Shown piece by piece: positions 12,386 through 20,656 of a stretch of 41,431 bases of DNA. The position numbers were made by a program, and so were the translations under genes. The notes under the pieces are model-generated. The model was not told where the DNA came from. It did no database searches and saw only the letters and a program-made list of their open reading frames with translations. Origin of the DNA: a virus; the IMG/VR virus record IMGVR_UViG_3300048597_000283, positions 1 to 41,431 of that record; one strand, 5' to 3'. Numbering within the stretch: the stretch's first letter is position 1; each line of letters begins with the position of its first letter.

Positions 12386-14191
12386 ATGGGTTTCGGCGCG
12401 ACAGGGGAGGCGTCCCGATGGGGTCGGGGGTGTGCCTGGGCTCCGTCTGACGAGGGTCGGGGGGCTAGGCTTGCTCCGGAGGCTGATCGCCTCGCCGAGC
12501 AGGACTTCCGCGCGTGGAGCGCCGCGGAAGGTCTGGCCAACCTGCGCGGGGAATTCGCGGAGGTCAAGCCGGAAGTTCCCACGACCTTTCCGGGGCCGAT
12601 CGCCGAGGCGATGTTCTGGGACGACAGTTCGATCGTCGGCATCCAAGGCCCCGTGGGGTCGGGCAAGACCACGACCGTCCTGCACTCCCGCCTCCGCCGG
12701 GCACGGATGATGCCGCGGTCCACGATCGACGCCATCCGGCACTACAAGCTCCTCGTGATCCGGGCGACCTACCGGCAGCTCTGGTCGACGACGATCCCCG
12801 ACTTCCTCGGCGTCTTCCCGAAGGACCTGGGCGAGTGGTCCGGCGGCCGCGGCGGGCCGGTGACCTACGTCATGCCCTTCGAGGACGAGGACGGGCCGAT
12901 CGACTTCACGGCCGAGTTCATGGCCTTCGGCGACGACATCGTGGGCTCGATGCGCGGCTACCAAGCGACCGACATCTGGCTCCACGAGATGGACACGAAC
13001 CCGTCAGACGTCCTCATCAACGGCATCACCCGGATCAACCGCTACCCGGCCAAGCGCCACTTCGACGGCTACCCGCCCGAGTTCCGGGACTATGGGCAGA
13101 TCGTCGGCGACATGAACGCCATGGACAAGGACAACTTCGCCTACAAGCTGTTCCACGACGAGAAGGAGCGCACCCGGATTGCGGCGGAGCTCAACCGGAG
13201 CCTGCCAGAAGGCACGAAGCAGATCCGCATCTCCTTCCATCGGCAGCCCGGCTACGGCGAGCCCGGAACCGAGAACCTGCACAACCTCTCGACGGCCTAC
13301 TACCCCACCCAAATCGCGACCATGAAGCTCCTCGGGCGCGGGGACATGATCGAGCGGATGGTCTACAACCGCGTGACCTATCTCCGCGTGGGCCAGCCGG
13401 TCTTCCAGCGCGAATTCAACCGCGACATCCACGTCTCCCGCCAGCCGCTCGAGCTGATAGAGGGCGTGCCGCTGCGCATCGGGCTCGACCAGGGCTTCAA
13501 GGGCGCCGCCGTGATTGCCCAGTTCGTGCCGCCGTTCCAGTGGCGCATCTACGGGGTCGTGTTCTTCCCGGAAGAGCGCCTCTTTGCCCGCGAATTCGGG
13601 CGCCGGCTGCGCGAGTACCTACAGGAGCGCTTCCCCAACTGGCCCATCGAGGGCGGCTGGGGCGATATGGCGGGCGAACACGGCGCTTCGCAGTCGGCCG
13701 ACGAGAACGCGACCTGGAATTCGGTCGTCAGCCAGACTGCGGGCTTCCCGATCCTGCCCCAGCGCGTCGGTACGAACCGCATACAGCCCCGCCTCGAGGC
13801 GGTCCGCGCTGCGCTCGAGCACATCCGGGGCGGCAAGCCGGGCCTCATCATCGACCGCCACGACGATTGCGACCCGCTGATCGCGGCCTTCGAGGCCCGC
13901 TACGTCTGGACCGAAGACGGCACCGACAATCCCAAGAAGGTCGGGCACGGTGACCATTCCGGCGAGAAGCGGAAGATCCCCGACAAGCGCTTGCCCGAGG
14001 CGAACGTCATGGACGCGCTTCAGTACCTCTGCCTGAGCGAGGTCCTGGGCGACGGCCTGACCGACACCCGGCTTCACGACATCCCCGGCACCGGCCGCAG
14101 CGATGCGATCGGCCACAACGGAGGCCCGCCGCTGGGCGACGAGGGCGGCCTCCTCTCAACCTACGACGTTCTCAACCCCTACGGAGGCTGA
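12386..14191 (+). CDS. terL: Terminase large subunit
   Basis: This 601-residue packaging motor has an N-terminal ATPase with Walker A GPVGSGKTT (residues about 88-96) and a Walker B-like DIWLHEMDT (about 196), and a C-terminal RNaseH-like nuclease with the acidic residue in GLDQGFKG (about 368) and a last acidic element DALQYLCL (about 542). It cuts and translocates DNA into the prohead through the portal. ATG 12386 is chosen because ggaggt (12371-12376) lies 9 bp upstream; GTG 12383 is also possible. A longer frame from 12158 lacks support and overlaps the candidate packaging site. Confidence 0.93.
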   Translation: MGFGATGEASRWGRGCAWAPSDEGRGARLAPEADRLAEQDFRAWSAAEGLANLRGEFAEVKPEVPTTFPGPIAEAMFWDDSSIVGIQGPVGSGKTTTVLHSRLRRARMMPRSTIDAIRHYKLLVIRATYRQLWSTTIPDFLGVFPKDLGEWSGGRGGPVTYVMPFEDEDGPIDFTAEFMAFGDDIVGSMRGYQATDIWLHEMDTNPSDVLINGITRINRYPAKRHFDGYPPEFRDYGQIVGDMNAMDKDNFAYKLFHDEKERTRIAAELNRSLPEGTKQIRISFHRQPGYGEPGTENLHNLSTAYYPTQIATMKLLGRGDMIERMVYNRVTYLRVGQPVFQREFNRDIHVSRQPLELIEGVPLRIGLDQGFKGAAVIAQFVPPFQWRIYGVVFFPEERLFAREFGRRLREYLQERFPNWPIEGGWGDMAGEHGASQSADENATWNSVVSQTAGFPILPQRVGTNRIQPRLEAVRAALEHIRGGKPGLIIDRHDDCDPLIAAFEARYVWTEDGTDNPKKVGHGDHSGEKRKIPDKRLPEANVMDALQYLCLSEVLGDGLTDTRLHDIPGTGRSDAIGHNGGPPLGDEGGLLSTYDVLNPYGG

Positions 14192-14192
14192 C

Positions 14193-14465
14193 ATGGCAAG
14201 GAAGAACATCACGCTGAAGGCGTCGGAGCGCGCCAAGCTCGAGGAATGCGAGAAGATCGCAACCGAGTTCGAGTACGAGGGCTACGACGGCGTCATCGAG
14301 CGCTTCAACGCAGTCGAGGGCGTCGAGCCGCCGGTCTTCAGCGAAGACGAAGGCTGGAAGGTGATGACCTTCTGCGGCGTGGAAACCCGCTCGGCCGTCT
14401 CGGGCAAGCCGCTCCTCGACAACTGGGCCGCTGCGGCGCGCCGCAAGCTCCTCGAGGTCGCGTAA
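14193..14465 (+). CDS. Hypothetical protein between terL and portal
   Basis: This 90-residue protein has acggaggctgac immediately before ATG 14193. Residues about 15-30 (EECEKIATEFEYEGYDGVIE) are acidic, and it ends in a helix (LDNWAAAARRKLLEVA). It is one base from terL and two from the next gene, so it belongs to the late operon. No family is recognised. Confidence 0.7.
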   Translation: MARKNITLKASERAKLEECEKIATEFEYEGYDGVIERFNAVEGVEPPVFSEDEGWKVMTFCGVETRSAVSGKPLLDNWAAAARRKLLEVA

Positions 14466-14467
14466 GC

Positions 14468-14977
14468 ATGGCTCTCGAGCTCCGCCCCTGGGACGATCAC
14501 GACGCGCTGATCGTCTTTCGGACCCTCGACCACCACGACCAGGCGGAGGCCGAGGCCGTGCGGGGGCGGAGCGCGACGGGCGTGCAGCTCTGGGCCGACT
14601 GGCGTGCCGTGGAGCAGGTGCGGATCGTCTCGATCCTCGCCTGCACCAGCGGGACGCCCTTCGCCGTGCTGGGGCTGAGCCACAGCGGACAGGCCGGCGT
14701 CGCCGAGGCGGCGCTCCTCGCCCGCAATCACAGCCGGTTCCGCGTGCCGCTGGGGCGGCTCGCGGTGCTGATCCGCCGCCGGCTGCCGATCGTGGCGGCC
14801 GAGACGGGCATCCACCGCGTCGAGGCGCGCGCCTGGGCCGCGCATCCGTCCGCCTCGCTCCTCCTTCAGGGGTGCGGCTTCCACCTCGAGGCGACCATGC
14901 GGGGCTTCGGCTCCGATGGCCTTCACACCTTCCGCCAGTATGCGTGGGTCGCCCCGCGCGCCAACCAGGAGAGTTGA
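14468..14977 (+). CDS. GNAT-like protein (T7 gp13/DUF2833-type)
   Basis: The 169-residue protein opens with MALELRPWDDHDALIVFRTL and has an acetyltransferase-like alpha/beta layout (VQLWADWRAVEQVR, LGLSHSGQAGVAEAALLARN, VEARAWAAHPSASLLLQGCG). Similar proteins lie beside portal genes in T7-like and related podoviruses and are annotated as internal virion protein A or GNAT-like. The usual acetyl-CoA loop is not obvious, so the role may be structural. Confidence 0.65.
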   Translation: MALELRPWDDHDALIVFRTLDHHDQAEAEAVRGRSATGVQLWADWRAVEQVRIVSILACTSGTPFAVLGLSHSGQAGVAEAALLARNHSRFRVPLGRLAVLIRRRLPIVAAETGIHRVEARAWAAHPSASLLLQGCGFHLEATMRGFGSDGLHTFRQYAWVAPRANQES

Positions 14978-14980
14978 TCC

Positions 14981-15181
14981 ATGTGCATCGCACGGGCCTT
15001 CAGGGGGCCGAAGATCCCTGATCCGAAGCCGGCCATCTTCGCGGCGCCGGACAACACCGAAGCCACCCGCGCCGCCTCGCTCGAGGCCGCGCTGCGCCGC
15101 CGCCGCGCAGGTGCCGCGGCCGACATCCTCACCAGCCCGACCGGGATCCCGGCCACGGCCACCATGGGCGGGGTCGCGTGA
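14981..15181 (+). CDS. Small conserved-type virion-region protein
   Basis: This 66-residue protein begins MCIARAFRGPKIPDPKP and is followed by a helical Arg/Ala-rich part. Short proteins with a similar MC-x-Pro-rich start precede portal genes in related short-tailed phages. The ribosome site aggaga lies upstream and its stop shares a base with the portal ATG. The Cys2 position echoes the start of the gp14-like protein at 23525. Function unknown. Confidence 0.65.
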   Translation: MCIARAFRGPKIPDPKPAIFAAPDNTEATRAASLEAALRRRRAGAAADILTSPTGIPATATMGGVA

Positions 15182-16836
15182 TGAAACACGACCGCACACT
15201 GGCCGAGCTCGGCCTCGCCCCCGAAGACGAGGGCGAGGAGGCAATCCGCCGCTGGGACGAGCTGAAGGGCACCCGGGCGCATTACGAGGGCGACTGGGAA
15301 AGCATCGCCCGGCTGATCCGCCCGCAGCGCGGCGGCTTCGCCAGCGCCGACCCCGCGCGCGTCCGGGACGAAAAACCCCTGTCATCGGCCCCGATCGTCG
15401 CGCAGTCCAACTTCGCGTCGGGCCTCTACGGCACGCTCACGAACCCCGCGAACAAGTGGTTCTCGCTCGCATCGCAGGATCCCGAGCTCAACCGCTACCA
15501 GCCGATGAAGCTCTGGCTCGACACGTGCAGCCACCGCATCCTCGCGAGCTTCATGCCCTCGACCTCGCCCTTCTACTCGGCCGCGGTGCAGCTCTTCGCC
15601 GACATCTCGTCCTTCGGGAACGCGGCCCAGTACGACGAGGTCCGCCTCGAGGAGCGAAAGATCCTCGACGTCACCCTCTCGCTCGCCGAGGTCGTCTTCG
15701 ACATCGACGCCTGGGGCCGCGTCATTGAGGCGGTGCGGAAGTTCAAGCTCAAGCCCCGCGCAGCCGTCATCATGTTCGCGGGTCAGGTGCCCGCGAAAAT
15801 CGTCGAACTGGCGCAGAAGGGCAGCCAGGAGGAGCACTGGTACTACCACCACGTCAAGCTCAACGCCGACTACCGGCGCGGCCGCCTCGGCCCCGCGGGC
15901 AAGCGCTGGTTGTCCATCTACGTCTGCGAAGTCCAGAAGATGGTCTGCCGGCGGGCGGGCTACGAGGAGATGCCCTTCCACGCCCCCCGCTGGGAGGTGG
16001 AGAGCGGGCAGGTCTACGGCACCGGCCCGGGCTTCATCGCCCTCGCCTCGGCCCGCGTGTCGCACCGTATGCAGGAAGCGAACCTGCGCGCCGCGCAGAA
16101 GGCCGCGGACCCCACGCTCCTCGCTCCCGATCGCCGGACATGGAAGCTCAACGGCGTCGTGCGGCCCGGCCACACGGTCTATGGCGGCGTCGACATGCAG
16201 GGGCGGCCGACGGTCCGTCCGCTCGACAACTTCGGGGCCACCAACCTCTCCCTCGAAATGCAGCAGGAGGTGAAGGACGAGATCCGTGACGCCTTCCACT
16301 ACAGCCTGATGACGCTGGCGGGCCGCACGGGCATGACCGCGACCGAGGTGATGGAGATCCAGGAGGAGAAGATGCGCCTCATGGCTCCGCACATGGGCCG
16401 GATCCAGGAGGAGTACCTCGCGCCCAAGATCGCGCGGCGGTTCCAGATCCTGTTCCGCGCGGGCCAGCTGCCCCCGCCGCCGGACGGCATCCCTGAAGGC
16501 GCGGGGCTCGAGGTCGTTTACACCTCGGCCGCGGCGATGGCGCAGAAGTCGGCCGAGGGCGCCGCCGTGGTCCGCATCCTTCAGGACATCGCGCCGCTTG
16601 CCGGGGTCGATCCGCGGTACATGGACCGGATCAACCCCGACGACGTGCTCGAGGTGCTCCAAGAGGCCCGCGGCGCGCCCGCGCGGATCCTCCGCTCCCG
16701 CGACGAGGCCGACCAGCTGGCCGAGGCGCGGGCGCAGGCGGCGCAACAGCAGCAGCTCCTCGAGCAGGGGCCGGCGGCGGTGCGCGATCTGGCGCAGGCC
16801 GGGGCCACGATGCAGGGCGGGGAGGGGATGGCGTGA
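15181..16836 (+). CDS. Portal (head-to-tail connector) protein
   Basis: This 551-residue protein belongs to the T7-like head-tail connecting protein family. Visible features are GTRAHYEGDWESIARLIRPQ (about residues 29-48), SNFASGLYGTLTNPANKWF (about 78-96), and a long C-terminal helical region ending in a Gln/Ala-rich tail. It forms the dodecameric ring at the packaging vertex through which DNA enters and exits. ATG 15181 overlaps the previous stop; GTG 15178 is one codon earlier. It is followed by a non-structural-looking gene, which is unusual. Confidence 0.92.
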   Translation: MKHDRTLAELGLAPEDEGEEAIRRWDELKGTRAHYEGDWESIARLIRPQRGGFASADPARVRDEKPLSSAPIVAQSNFASGLYGTLTNPANKWFSLASQDPELNRYQPMKLWLDTCSHRILASFMPSTSPFYSAAVQLFADISSFGNAAQYDEVRLEERKILDVTLSLAEVVFDIDAWGRVIEAVRKFKLKPRAAVIMFAGQVPAKIVELAQKGSQEEHWYYHHVKLNADYRRGRLGPAGKRWLSIYVCEVQKMVCRRAGYEEMPFHAPRWEVESGQVYGTGPGFIALASARVSHRMQEANLRAAQKAADPTLLAPDRRTWKLNGVVRPGHTVYGGVDMQGRPTVRPLDNFGATNLSLEMQQEVKDEIRDAFHYSLMTLAGRTGMTATEVMEIQEEKMRLMAPHMGRIQEEYLAPKIARRFQILFRAGQLPPPPDGIPEGAGLEVVYTSAAAMAQKSAEGAAVVRILQDIAPLAGVDPRYMDRINPDDVLEVLQEARGAPARILRSRDEADQLAEARAQAAQQQQLLEQGPAAVRDLAQAGATMQGGEGMA

Positions 16837-17162
16837 CACAGCGCGTGCAGCTGTCCCGCAAGGCCGGATGGCGGATGCCTGACAACACCGTCAAGGTCGA
16901 TCGCTCGACCAAGTGGGGCAATCCGTTCACGGCCGACGCCGCTCTGGAGGCAGGATACGGGCAACCGCACAGGATCGCCGTCGTCGCTTTCCGTGCGTGG
17001 CTGTCGGGTGATTTCTCGTACTGCGGAGCAGATCAATACCGCGACCGGCGGGCTGCCATCCTCGCCGGTCTGCCGGAGCTGCGCGGCAAAAACCTCGCGT
17101 GCTGGTGCCGTCCTGACCGGCCCTGTCACGCTGACGTGCTTCTGGAGCTCGCAAACGCATGA
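16833..17162 (+). CDS. DUF4326-family protein inserted in head module
   Basis: This 109-residue protein shows the DUF4326 hallmarks: VDRSTKWGNPF (about residues 22-32), an Arg-rich middle, and LRGKNLACWCRPDRPCHADV (about 83-102) with the conserved Cys-x-Cys...Cys-His. The family occurs in phages and bacteria and has no proven function; the Cys/His pattern suggests metal binding. GTG 16833 overlaps the portal stop. It is not a known structural gene, so it may be a cargo gene. Confidence 0.85.
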   Translation: MTQRVQLSRKAGWRMPDNTVKVDRSTKWGNPFTADAALEAGYGQPHRIAVVAFRAWLSGDFSYCGADQYRDRRAAILAGLPELRGKNLACWCRPDRPCHADVLLELANA

Positions 17163-17476
17163 TCCTCGACCGCCTCACCATCCTTCAGCGGATGTTCCCG
17201 TCCGCGCGCGCGGCGCAGAAGGTCGCGCAGCGGTGGCACCGCGCGGCGACCAAGGATCCCGAGCTCGTCCAGGACATCATCCGCATGGGCGGGATCCTCG
17301 CCCAGCGGACCCGGACCTTCGACGCCGACGGTGTCGAGGTCCTCGCCCCGATCGACCCATACCGGCTCGCCGAAGAGAACGGCCGCCGCGAGTTCGCGAT
17401 CGAGCTCATGACCATGATGCAGATCGACCCCTACCAGCTTTCCCAACTCACGGAGGACAACAGTGAGACTGATTGA
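17159..17476 (+). CDS. Bbp19-like phage protein
   Basis: This 105-residue protein begins MILDRLTILQRMF and ends in DPYQLSQLTEDNSETD. It resembles the Bbp19 family named after Bordetella phage BPP-1, which sits between portal and scaffold genes. The central PELVQDIIRMGGILAQR segment is typical of the family. The role is unknown but linked to head assembly by constant position. It overlaps the scaffold start by 14 bp. Confidence 0.75.
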   Translation: MILDRLTILQRMFPSARAAQKVAQRWHRAATKDPELVQDIIRMGGILAQRTRTFDADGVEVLAPIDPYRLAEENGRREFAIELMTMMQIDPYQLSQLTEDNSETD

Positions 17477-18449
17477 GCAGTTCACCCGGCGGCCCGTCTG
17501 GGCGCCGAACGATGGCGGCGCAGGCGGAGATCCCGGCGCGGGTGGAGCCGATGCGGCGGCAGCAGCCGCTGCCGCAGCTGCGGCTGCCGCCGCGGCCGGC
17601 GCAGGCGGCGGCTCCGCCCCGAAGTGGTGGGAGAACGACAAGTCCTTCTCGGCCGAGGAGCGCGACTGGCTCACCGCGAAGGGCCTCGCCACCGACGATC
17701 CGGGCGAGGCACTCGCCAAGGCGCTGAAAGGCTACCGCTCGGCCGAGCAGAAGCTCGGCAAGCCCGCCGACAGCGTCATGGACCGACCCGCGAAGGACCA
17801 GAAGCTCGCCGACTGGATGAAGGCCAACGCGCAGCTCTTCGGCATCCCCGAGAAGGCCGAGGCCTACGAGCTCGAGGTGAAGGACCTGCCCGAGGGCGTG
17901 CAGTGGGACAAGGGGCTCGAGGACAAGTTCCGCACCTTCGCCCACGACAACGGCGTCCCGGCCGACCTTGCGAAGGGCATGGTGCAGCTCTTCGCCGGGC
18001 ACATGGGCGAGACGGTCAAGGGCCTAGAGACCGAGCTCCAGACGACGCGCCAGCAGCTCGAGCTCGAGCTGAAGAAGGACTGGGGCGACCAGTACGGGGC
18101 GAAGGTCGTGCTTGCCAAGCAGGCGGTCGACGCCCTCGCCGAGAAGGCGGGCTTCGATCAGAAGGCGCTGACGAACCTCAACATGGCACTGTCCGAGAAG
18201 GTCGGGGATCCCGCCGTGATGCGGCTCTTCGCGGCGATCGGCGAGATGATGGGCGAGGACACCATGAAGGGCATGGGCAAGGGCGCGAGCTCGCTCGCCA
18301 CCACGCCCGCCGAGGCCCGCGCCGAGATCGCAAAGCTCCGCGCGTCGGATGGCGAGTACACGAAAGCGCTTCAGGCGAGCAACCGGCCAGAGATCGCGCG
18401 GCTCCAGGCGCGGATCGAGACGCTCACACGGATCGCGGCGGGCACTTGA
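17463..18449 (+). CDS. Capsid scaffolding protein
   Basis: This 328-residue protein has a short basic N-terminus, a low-complexity poly-alanine tract (about residues 30-46), WWENDKSFSAEERDWLTAKG, and then helical regions with DKGLEDKFRTFAHDNGVPAD and a coiled-coil tail. This layout is typical of scaffold proteins found before the capsid gene in T7-like and BPP-1-like phages. It should guide prohead assembly and then leave. GTG 17463 has acggaggac upstream. A hairpin follows the stop at 18455-18480. Confidence 0.85.
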   Translation: MRLIEQFTRRPVWAPNDGGAGGDPGAGGADAAAAAAAAAAAAAAAGAGGGSAPKWWENDKSFSAEERDWLTAKGLATDDPGEALAKALKGYRSAEQKLGKPADSVMDRPAKDQKLADWMKANAQLFGIPEKAEAYELEVKDLPEGVQWDKGLEDKFRTFAHDNGVPADLAKGMVQLFAGHMGETVKGLETELQTTRQQLELELKKDWGDQYGAKVVLAKQAVDALAEKAGFDQKALTNLNMALSEKVGDPAVMRLFAAIGEMMGEDTMKGMGKGASSLATTPAEARAEIAKLRASDGEYTKALQASNRPEIARLQARIETLTRIAAGT

Positions 18450-18454
18450 CGCGA

Positions 18455-18480
18455 TGCGCCCCGACTTCGGTCGGGGCGCA
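18455..18480 (+). terminator. UUCG-loop hairpin after scaffold gene
   Basis: TGCGCCCCGAC (18455-18465) pairs perfectly with GTCGGGGCGCA (18470-18480) around a TTCG tetraloop, 5 bp past the scaffold stop. There is no T-tract on either strand. It lies between the scaffold gene and the convergent 18488-18787 gene, so it could act in both directions as a terminator, RNA stabiliser or processing barrier. Confidence 0.6.
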
Positions 18481-18487
18481 CCTGAGC

Positions 18488-18787
18488 CTAGTGCATGGTG
18501 GAGACGCGGTAAGAGCCCGTTGCCGGTCCCAGAACGAGGGCTTGGGTTTGGTTCCTGACCTCGATCTTCAACATGCGCGACAGCGGCACCAAACGCCTCG
18601 TGCCGCAGGCTCCGCAAGAGCAGTCGAACATGGGCTCGCCGTCGCTAGGCGAGCCATAGGCATCGAACACTGCTTCTACCATCTCCGGAGAGATTTCCCC
18701 GCAAGGCACGAGGGCCTCGCAGGGGCACAAGGTCGCCAGATGGAAAGTCCGCTGGCGATAGGTCTTCGGGGGCCTGTTTTTCCCCAT
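18488..18787 (-). CDS. Cysteine-rich moron on the opposite strand of the late operon
   Basis: This 99-residue protein has two cysteine clusters, CPCEALVPCGE (about residues 21-31) and CSCGACG (about 56-62), suggesting a zinc site. The N-terminus is basic (GKNRPPKTYRQRTF). It is the only minus-strand gene inside the late operon, sits between scaffold and capsid, has its own ribosome site (gaggtgaag before ATG 18787) and visibly lower GC. These are marks of a moron, expressed from its own promoter in the lysogen. Function unknown. Defence, regulation or host fitness are possible. Confidence 0.75.
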   Translation of the reverse strand: MGKNRPPKTYRQRTFHLATLCPCEALVPCGEISPEMVEAVFDAYGSPSDGEPMFDCSCGACGTRRLVPLSRMLKIEVRNQTQALVLGPATGSYRVSTMH

Positions 18788-18895
18788 TTCTTCACCTCAA
18801 AGGGTTACCGAATTGGGGCTTGACCGTGCCTCATGCCTCTGTCATGGACAGGGCGTGAATTCACAAATCTCCGCCCCTTCTCGGCGGTTGCAATA

Positions 18896-18934
18896 GGAGC
18901 GGCGGGTCTAGCCACCCGACCGCTCCAATTTTTT
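18896..18934 (+). terminator. Rho-independent terminator before the capsid gene
   Basis: GGAGCGGCGGGT (18896-18907) pairs with ACCCGACCGCTCC (18914-18926, one bulged A) around CTAGCC, followed by AATTTTTT. It is the best canonical terminator of the window. It would stop rightward transcription from the terminase/portal/scaffold part of the late operon, so the capsid gene needs antitermination or its own promoter. Confidence 0.75.
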
Positions 18935-19032
18935 GATCTAATGGGAATCGTGCGCCGAGTCCAGACGTTGATGTTCACGTCGCGTTCTCCGCAACCCGAC
19001 GCGTTGCCTACGAGGGGTTGTGCCGACGGGGC

Positions 19033-19061
19033 TTGACAGCACAACCGCCTTTCGGCCAGAT
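19033..19061 (+). promoter_or_regulatory. Possible promoter for capsid operon
   Basis: TTGACA at 19033-19038 is a perfect -35 hexamer. At 17 bp spacing the -10 reads CCAGAT, which is weak. It lies about 150 bp upstream of the capsid start and downstream of the terminator at 18896-18934, the place where a new promoter is needed. Confidence 0.3.
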
Positions 19062-19213
19062 CAGTCGCGACGGGCACCCGGAGCCTTAGTTCCGGTCCAG
19101 ACGACAGCGGGAAAGACCGCCGGGTAGCGCACGAGACGCGCAGGACGGGTCCGGCGTTCCGGGCACCCCTTCCGAAAAACCTCAGACCATCGTCGTTTTT
19201 CCGGAGGGGACAC

Positions 19214-20128
19214 ATGTCCTTCGACCAAAGGGTCGAGCAGCACCACAAGCTGCTGTTCCGCGACACCTTCATGCAGGTCACCCAGTACAAGGGCTCGAAG
19301 CTCCGCCCTTACGTGACCGAGCAGGCCTGCCAGGGCGAAGGTGCCACGGCCGCCGATCTCATCGGCATCATCACCTACCGCCGCGGCACGGGCCGCCGGC
19401 GCACGAACATCGAGAACGTGCCGCAGCGGACCCGCCGCTGGCTCGTCTACCGCGACCCGATCGAGACGGGCCAGTACCTCGACAACGAGGACAAGTTCCG
19501 CCAGGCGGGCCAGCCGGACAGCATGCTCATCGACGCGCACGTCATGGCCATGCGCCGCGGCGTCGACGACACGATCCTCGGCATCGACGAGAACGGCGCG
19601 GTCGGCGAAGGCGGCATCCTCGGCGTCATCACCGAGGGCAAGACCCCCGGCGGCGCGGGCGTTGCCCTTCCGTCGGCCCAGCGGACGGTTGTGGGCGGCA
19701 CCGGCCTCACGATCGCCAAGCTCCGCGCGGCGCGGCTGCGTCTCGGGCTTGACGACAACGACCTCGAGAGCATGACCCCGGTCATGGCGATCACGTCGCG
19801 GCAGCACGACAACCTTCTCGGCATCGTCGAGACGGCGAGCGCGAACCTCAACATGCTCGAGCAGCCGCATATCGTCGAAGGCAAGGTGAAGCGGCTCCTC
19901 GGCTTCAACTTCATCGAGGTCAACCGCCTGCCCCGCGCCGGCACCGTCCGCTCCTGCCCCGTGTGGGTGAAGCAGCAGGTGAAGCTCGGCGTCTGGCAGG
20001 ACATCAAGCCGGACATGTGGAACGACACGGCCGCCCGGAACACCCCGTACATCCACGTCGACGCCTACATGGACGCGACGCGGATCGAGGACATCGGCGT
20101 CCACGTCGTCGAATGCAACGAGCCGTAA
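19214..20128 (+). CDS. Major capsid protein
   Basis: This 304-residue protein is preceded by a strong ribosome site (cggagggg). It reads as a capsid subunit of the BPP-1/Bbp17-like family: MSFDQRVEQHHKLLFRDTFM start, NVPQRTRRWLVYRDPIETGQ (about 58-77), and ITSRQHDNLLGIVETAS (about 194-210). Capsid subunits of this group have an HK97-type fold. The following gene resembles the cement protein of BPP-1, which supports the assignment. Confidence 0.88.
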   Translation: MSFDQRVEQHHKLLFRDTFMQVTQYKGSKLRPYVTEQACQGEGATAADLIGIITYRRGTGRRRTNIENVPQRTRRWLVYRDPIETGQYLDNEDKFRQAGQPDSMLIDAHVMAMRRGVDDTILGIDENGAVGEGGILGVITEGKTPGGAGVALPSAQRTVVGGTGLTIAKLRAARLRLGLDDNDLESMTPVMAITSRQHDNLLGIVETASANLNMLEQPHIVEGKVKRLLGFNFIEVNRLPRAGTVRSCPVWVKQQVKLGVWQDIKPDMWNDTAARNTPYIHVDAYMDATRIEDIGVHVVECNEP

Positions 20129-20135
20129 GCTCGGT

Positions 20136-20156
20136 GCGGCGGGGCTGACCCGCCGC
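20136..20156 (+). other. GC hairpin between capsid and cement genes
   Basis: GCGGCGGG (20136-20143) pairs with CCCGCCGC (20149-20156) around GCTGA. No T-tract follows. It may be a partial terminator or RNA stabiliser that raises capsid mRNA over distal genes. Confidence 0.5.
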
Positions 20157-20190
20157 GCATCCCCCTTGATCTGAGCAACAGGAGGGCATC

Positions 20191-20643
20191 ATGCCCATTC
20201 GTGACAAGAAGGCGGACGTGTTCCGCGACCAGCGCGCGGGCGGCGCCGTCCTCGACGCTCCCCGCACCAATGGCCGGCTGCGCCACATCTACGGCACCGT
20301 CACCAACCTCGCCGACGACGACAGCGGCTCGCTCTTCCATCTGGGCGACCTGCCGTCTGCCTGCATCCTGCACGAGGAGACGTTCTTCGACGTCACCAAC
20401 GACGGGTATGCGGCCATTCGCATCGGTACCCGCACGGATCCCGCCGCGCTGGTGTCGGTGCTGAAGTCCGCCGGCAACGAGGTGCTGCCCGTGGTCCGCG
20501 GAGGCGCCAACCATGCGCTTCCGCTCTGGCAGCGGATCGGCCTTCCCCGCAACCCCGGGGGCGTGATCGGCATCTACAAGCACGCGATCGCGAACGCCGT
20601 CGCCGCCGGTTCCACCCGGTACCGCCTCAGCTTCGTCGAGTGA
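20191..20643 (+). CDS. Capsid cement/decoration protein (Bbp16-like)
   Basis: This 150-residue beta-rich protein lies directly after the capsid gene with ribosome site aggagg. It has the size and place of the BPP-1 cement protein, which has a jelly-roll fold and forms dimers on the shell. Strand-rich segments RHIYGTVTNL, HEETFFDVTN and GNEVLPVVRGG fit. The sequence match is recalled rather than computed. Confidence 0.7.
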   Translation: MPIRDKKADVFRDQRAGGAVLDAPRTNGRLRHIYGTVTNLADDDSGSLFHLGDLPSACILHEETFFDVTNDGYAAIRIGTRTDPAALVSVLKSAGNEVLPVVRGGANHALPLWQRIGLPRNPGGVIGIYKHAIANAVAAGSTRYRLSFVE

Positions 20644-20656
20644 CGATCGTCCCGGC

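Larger units (their letters stand above)
18788..19213. other. Gene-free 426-bp region upstream of the capsid gene
   Basis: No credible gene was found here. It contains the presumed promoter of the minus-strand moron near its left end, one GTTACC word (18804-18809), short hairpins (CTGTC...GACAG near 18838; CCGCC...GGCGG near 18871-18887), the strong terminator at 18896-18934, and a TTGACA-type promoter candidate at 19033. Composition is more AT-rich than flanking genes. The string promoter-like TTGACC (18820), hairpins and terminator could also be a small RNA gene. Confidence 0.5.

Noticed and set aside
12204-12386. 60-codon frame between terS and terL
   Set aside because: It has low-complexity content and no homology signal, and overlaps the candidate packaging region.
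17550-17610. GCN/CTG-like palindromic repeat at 17550-17610 as a regulatory site
   Set aside because: It is the poly-alanine coding tract of the scaffold protein; the symmetry comes from alternating GCC/GCA/GCT alanine codons.
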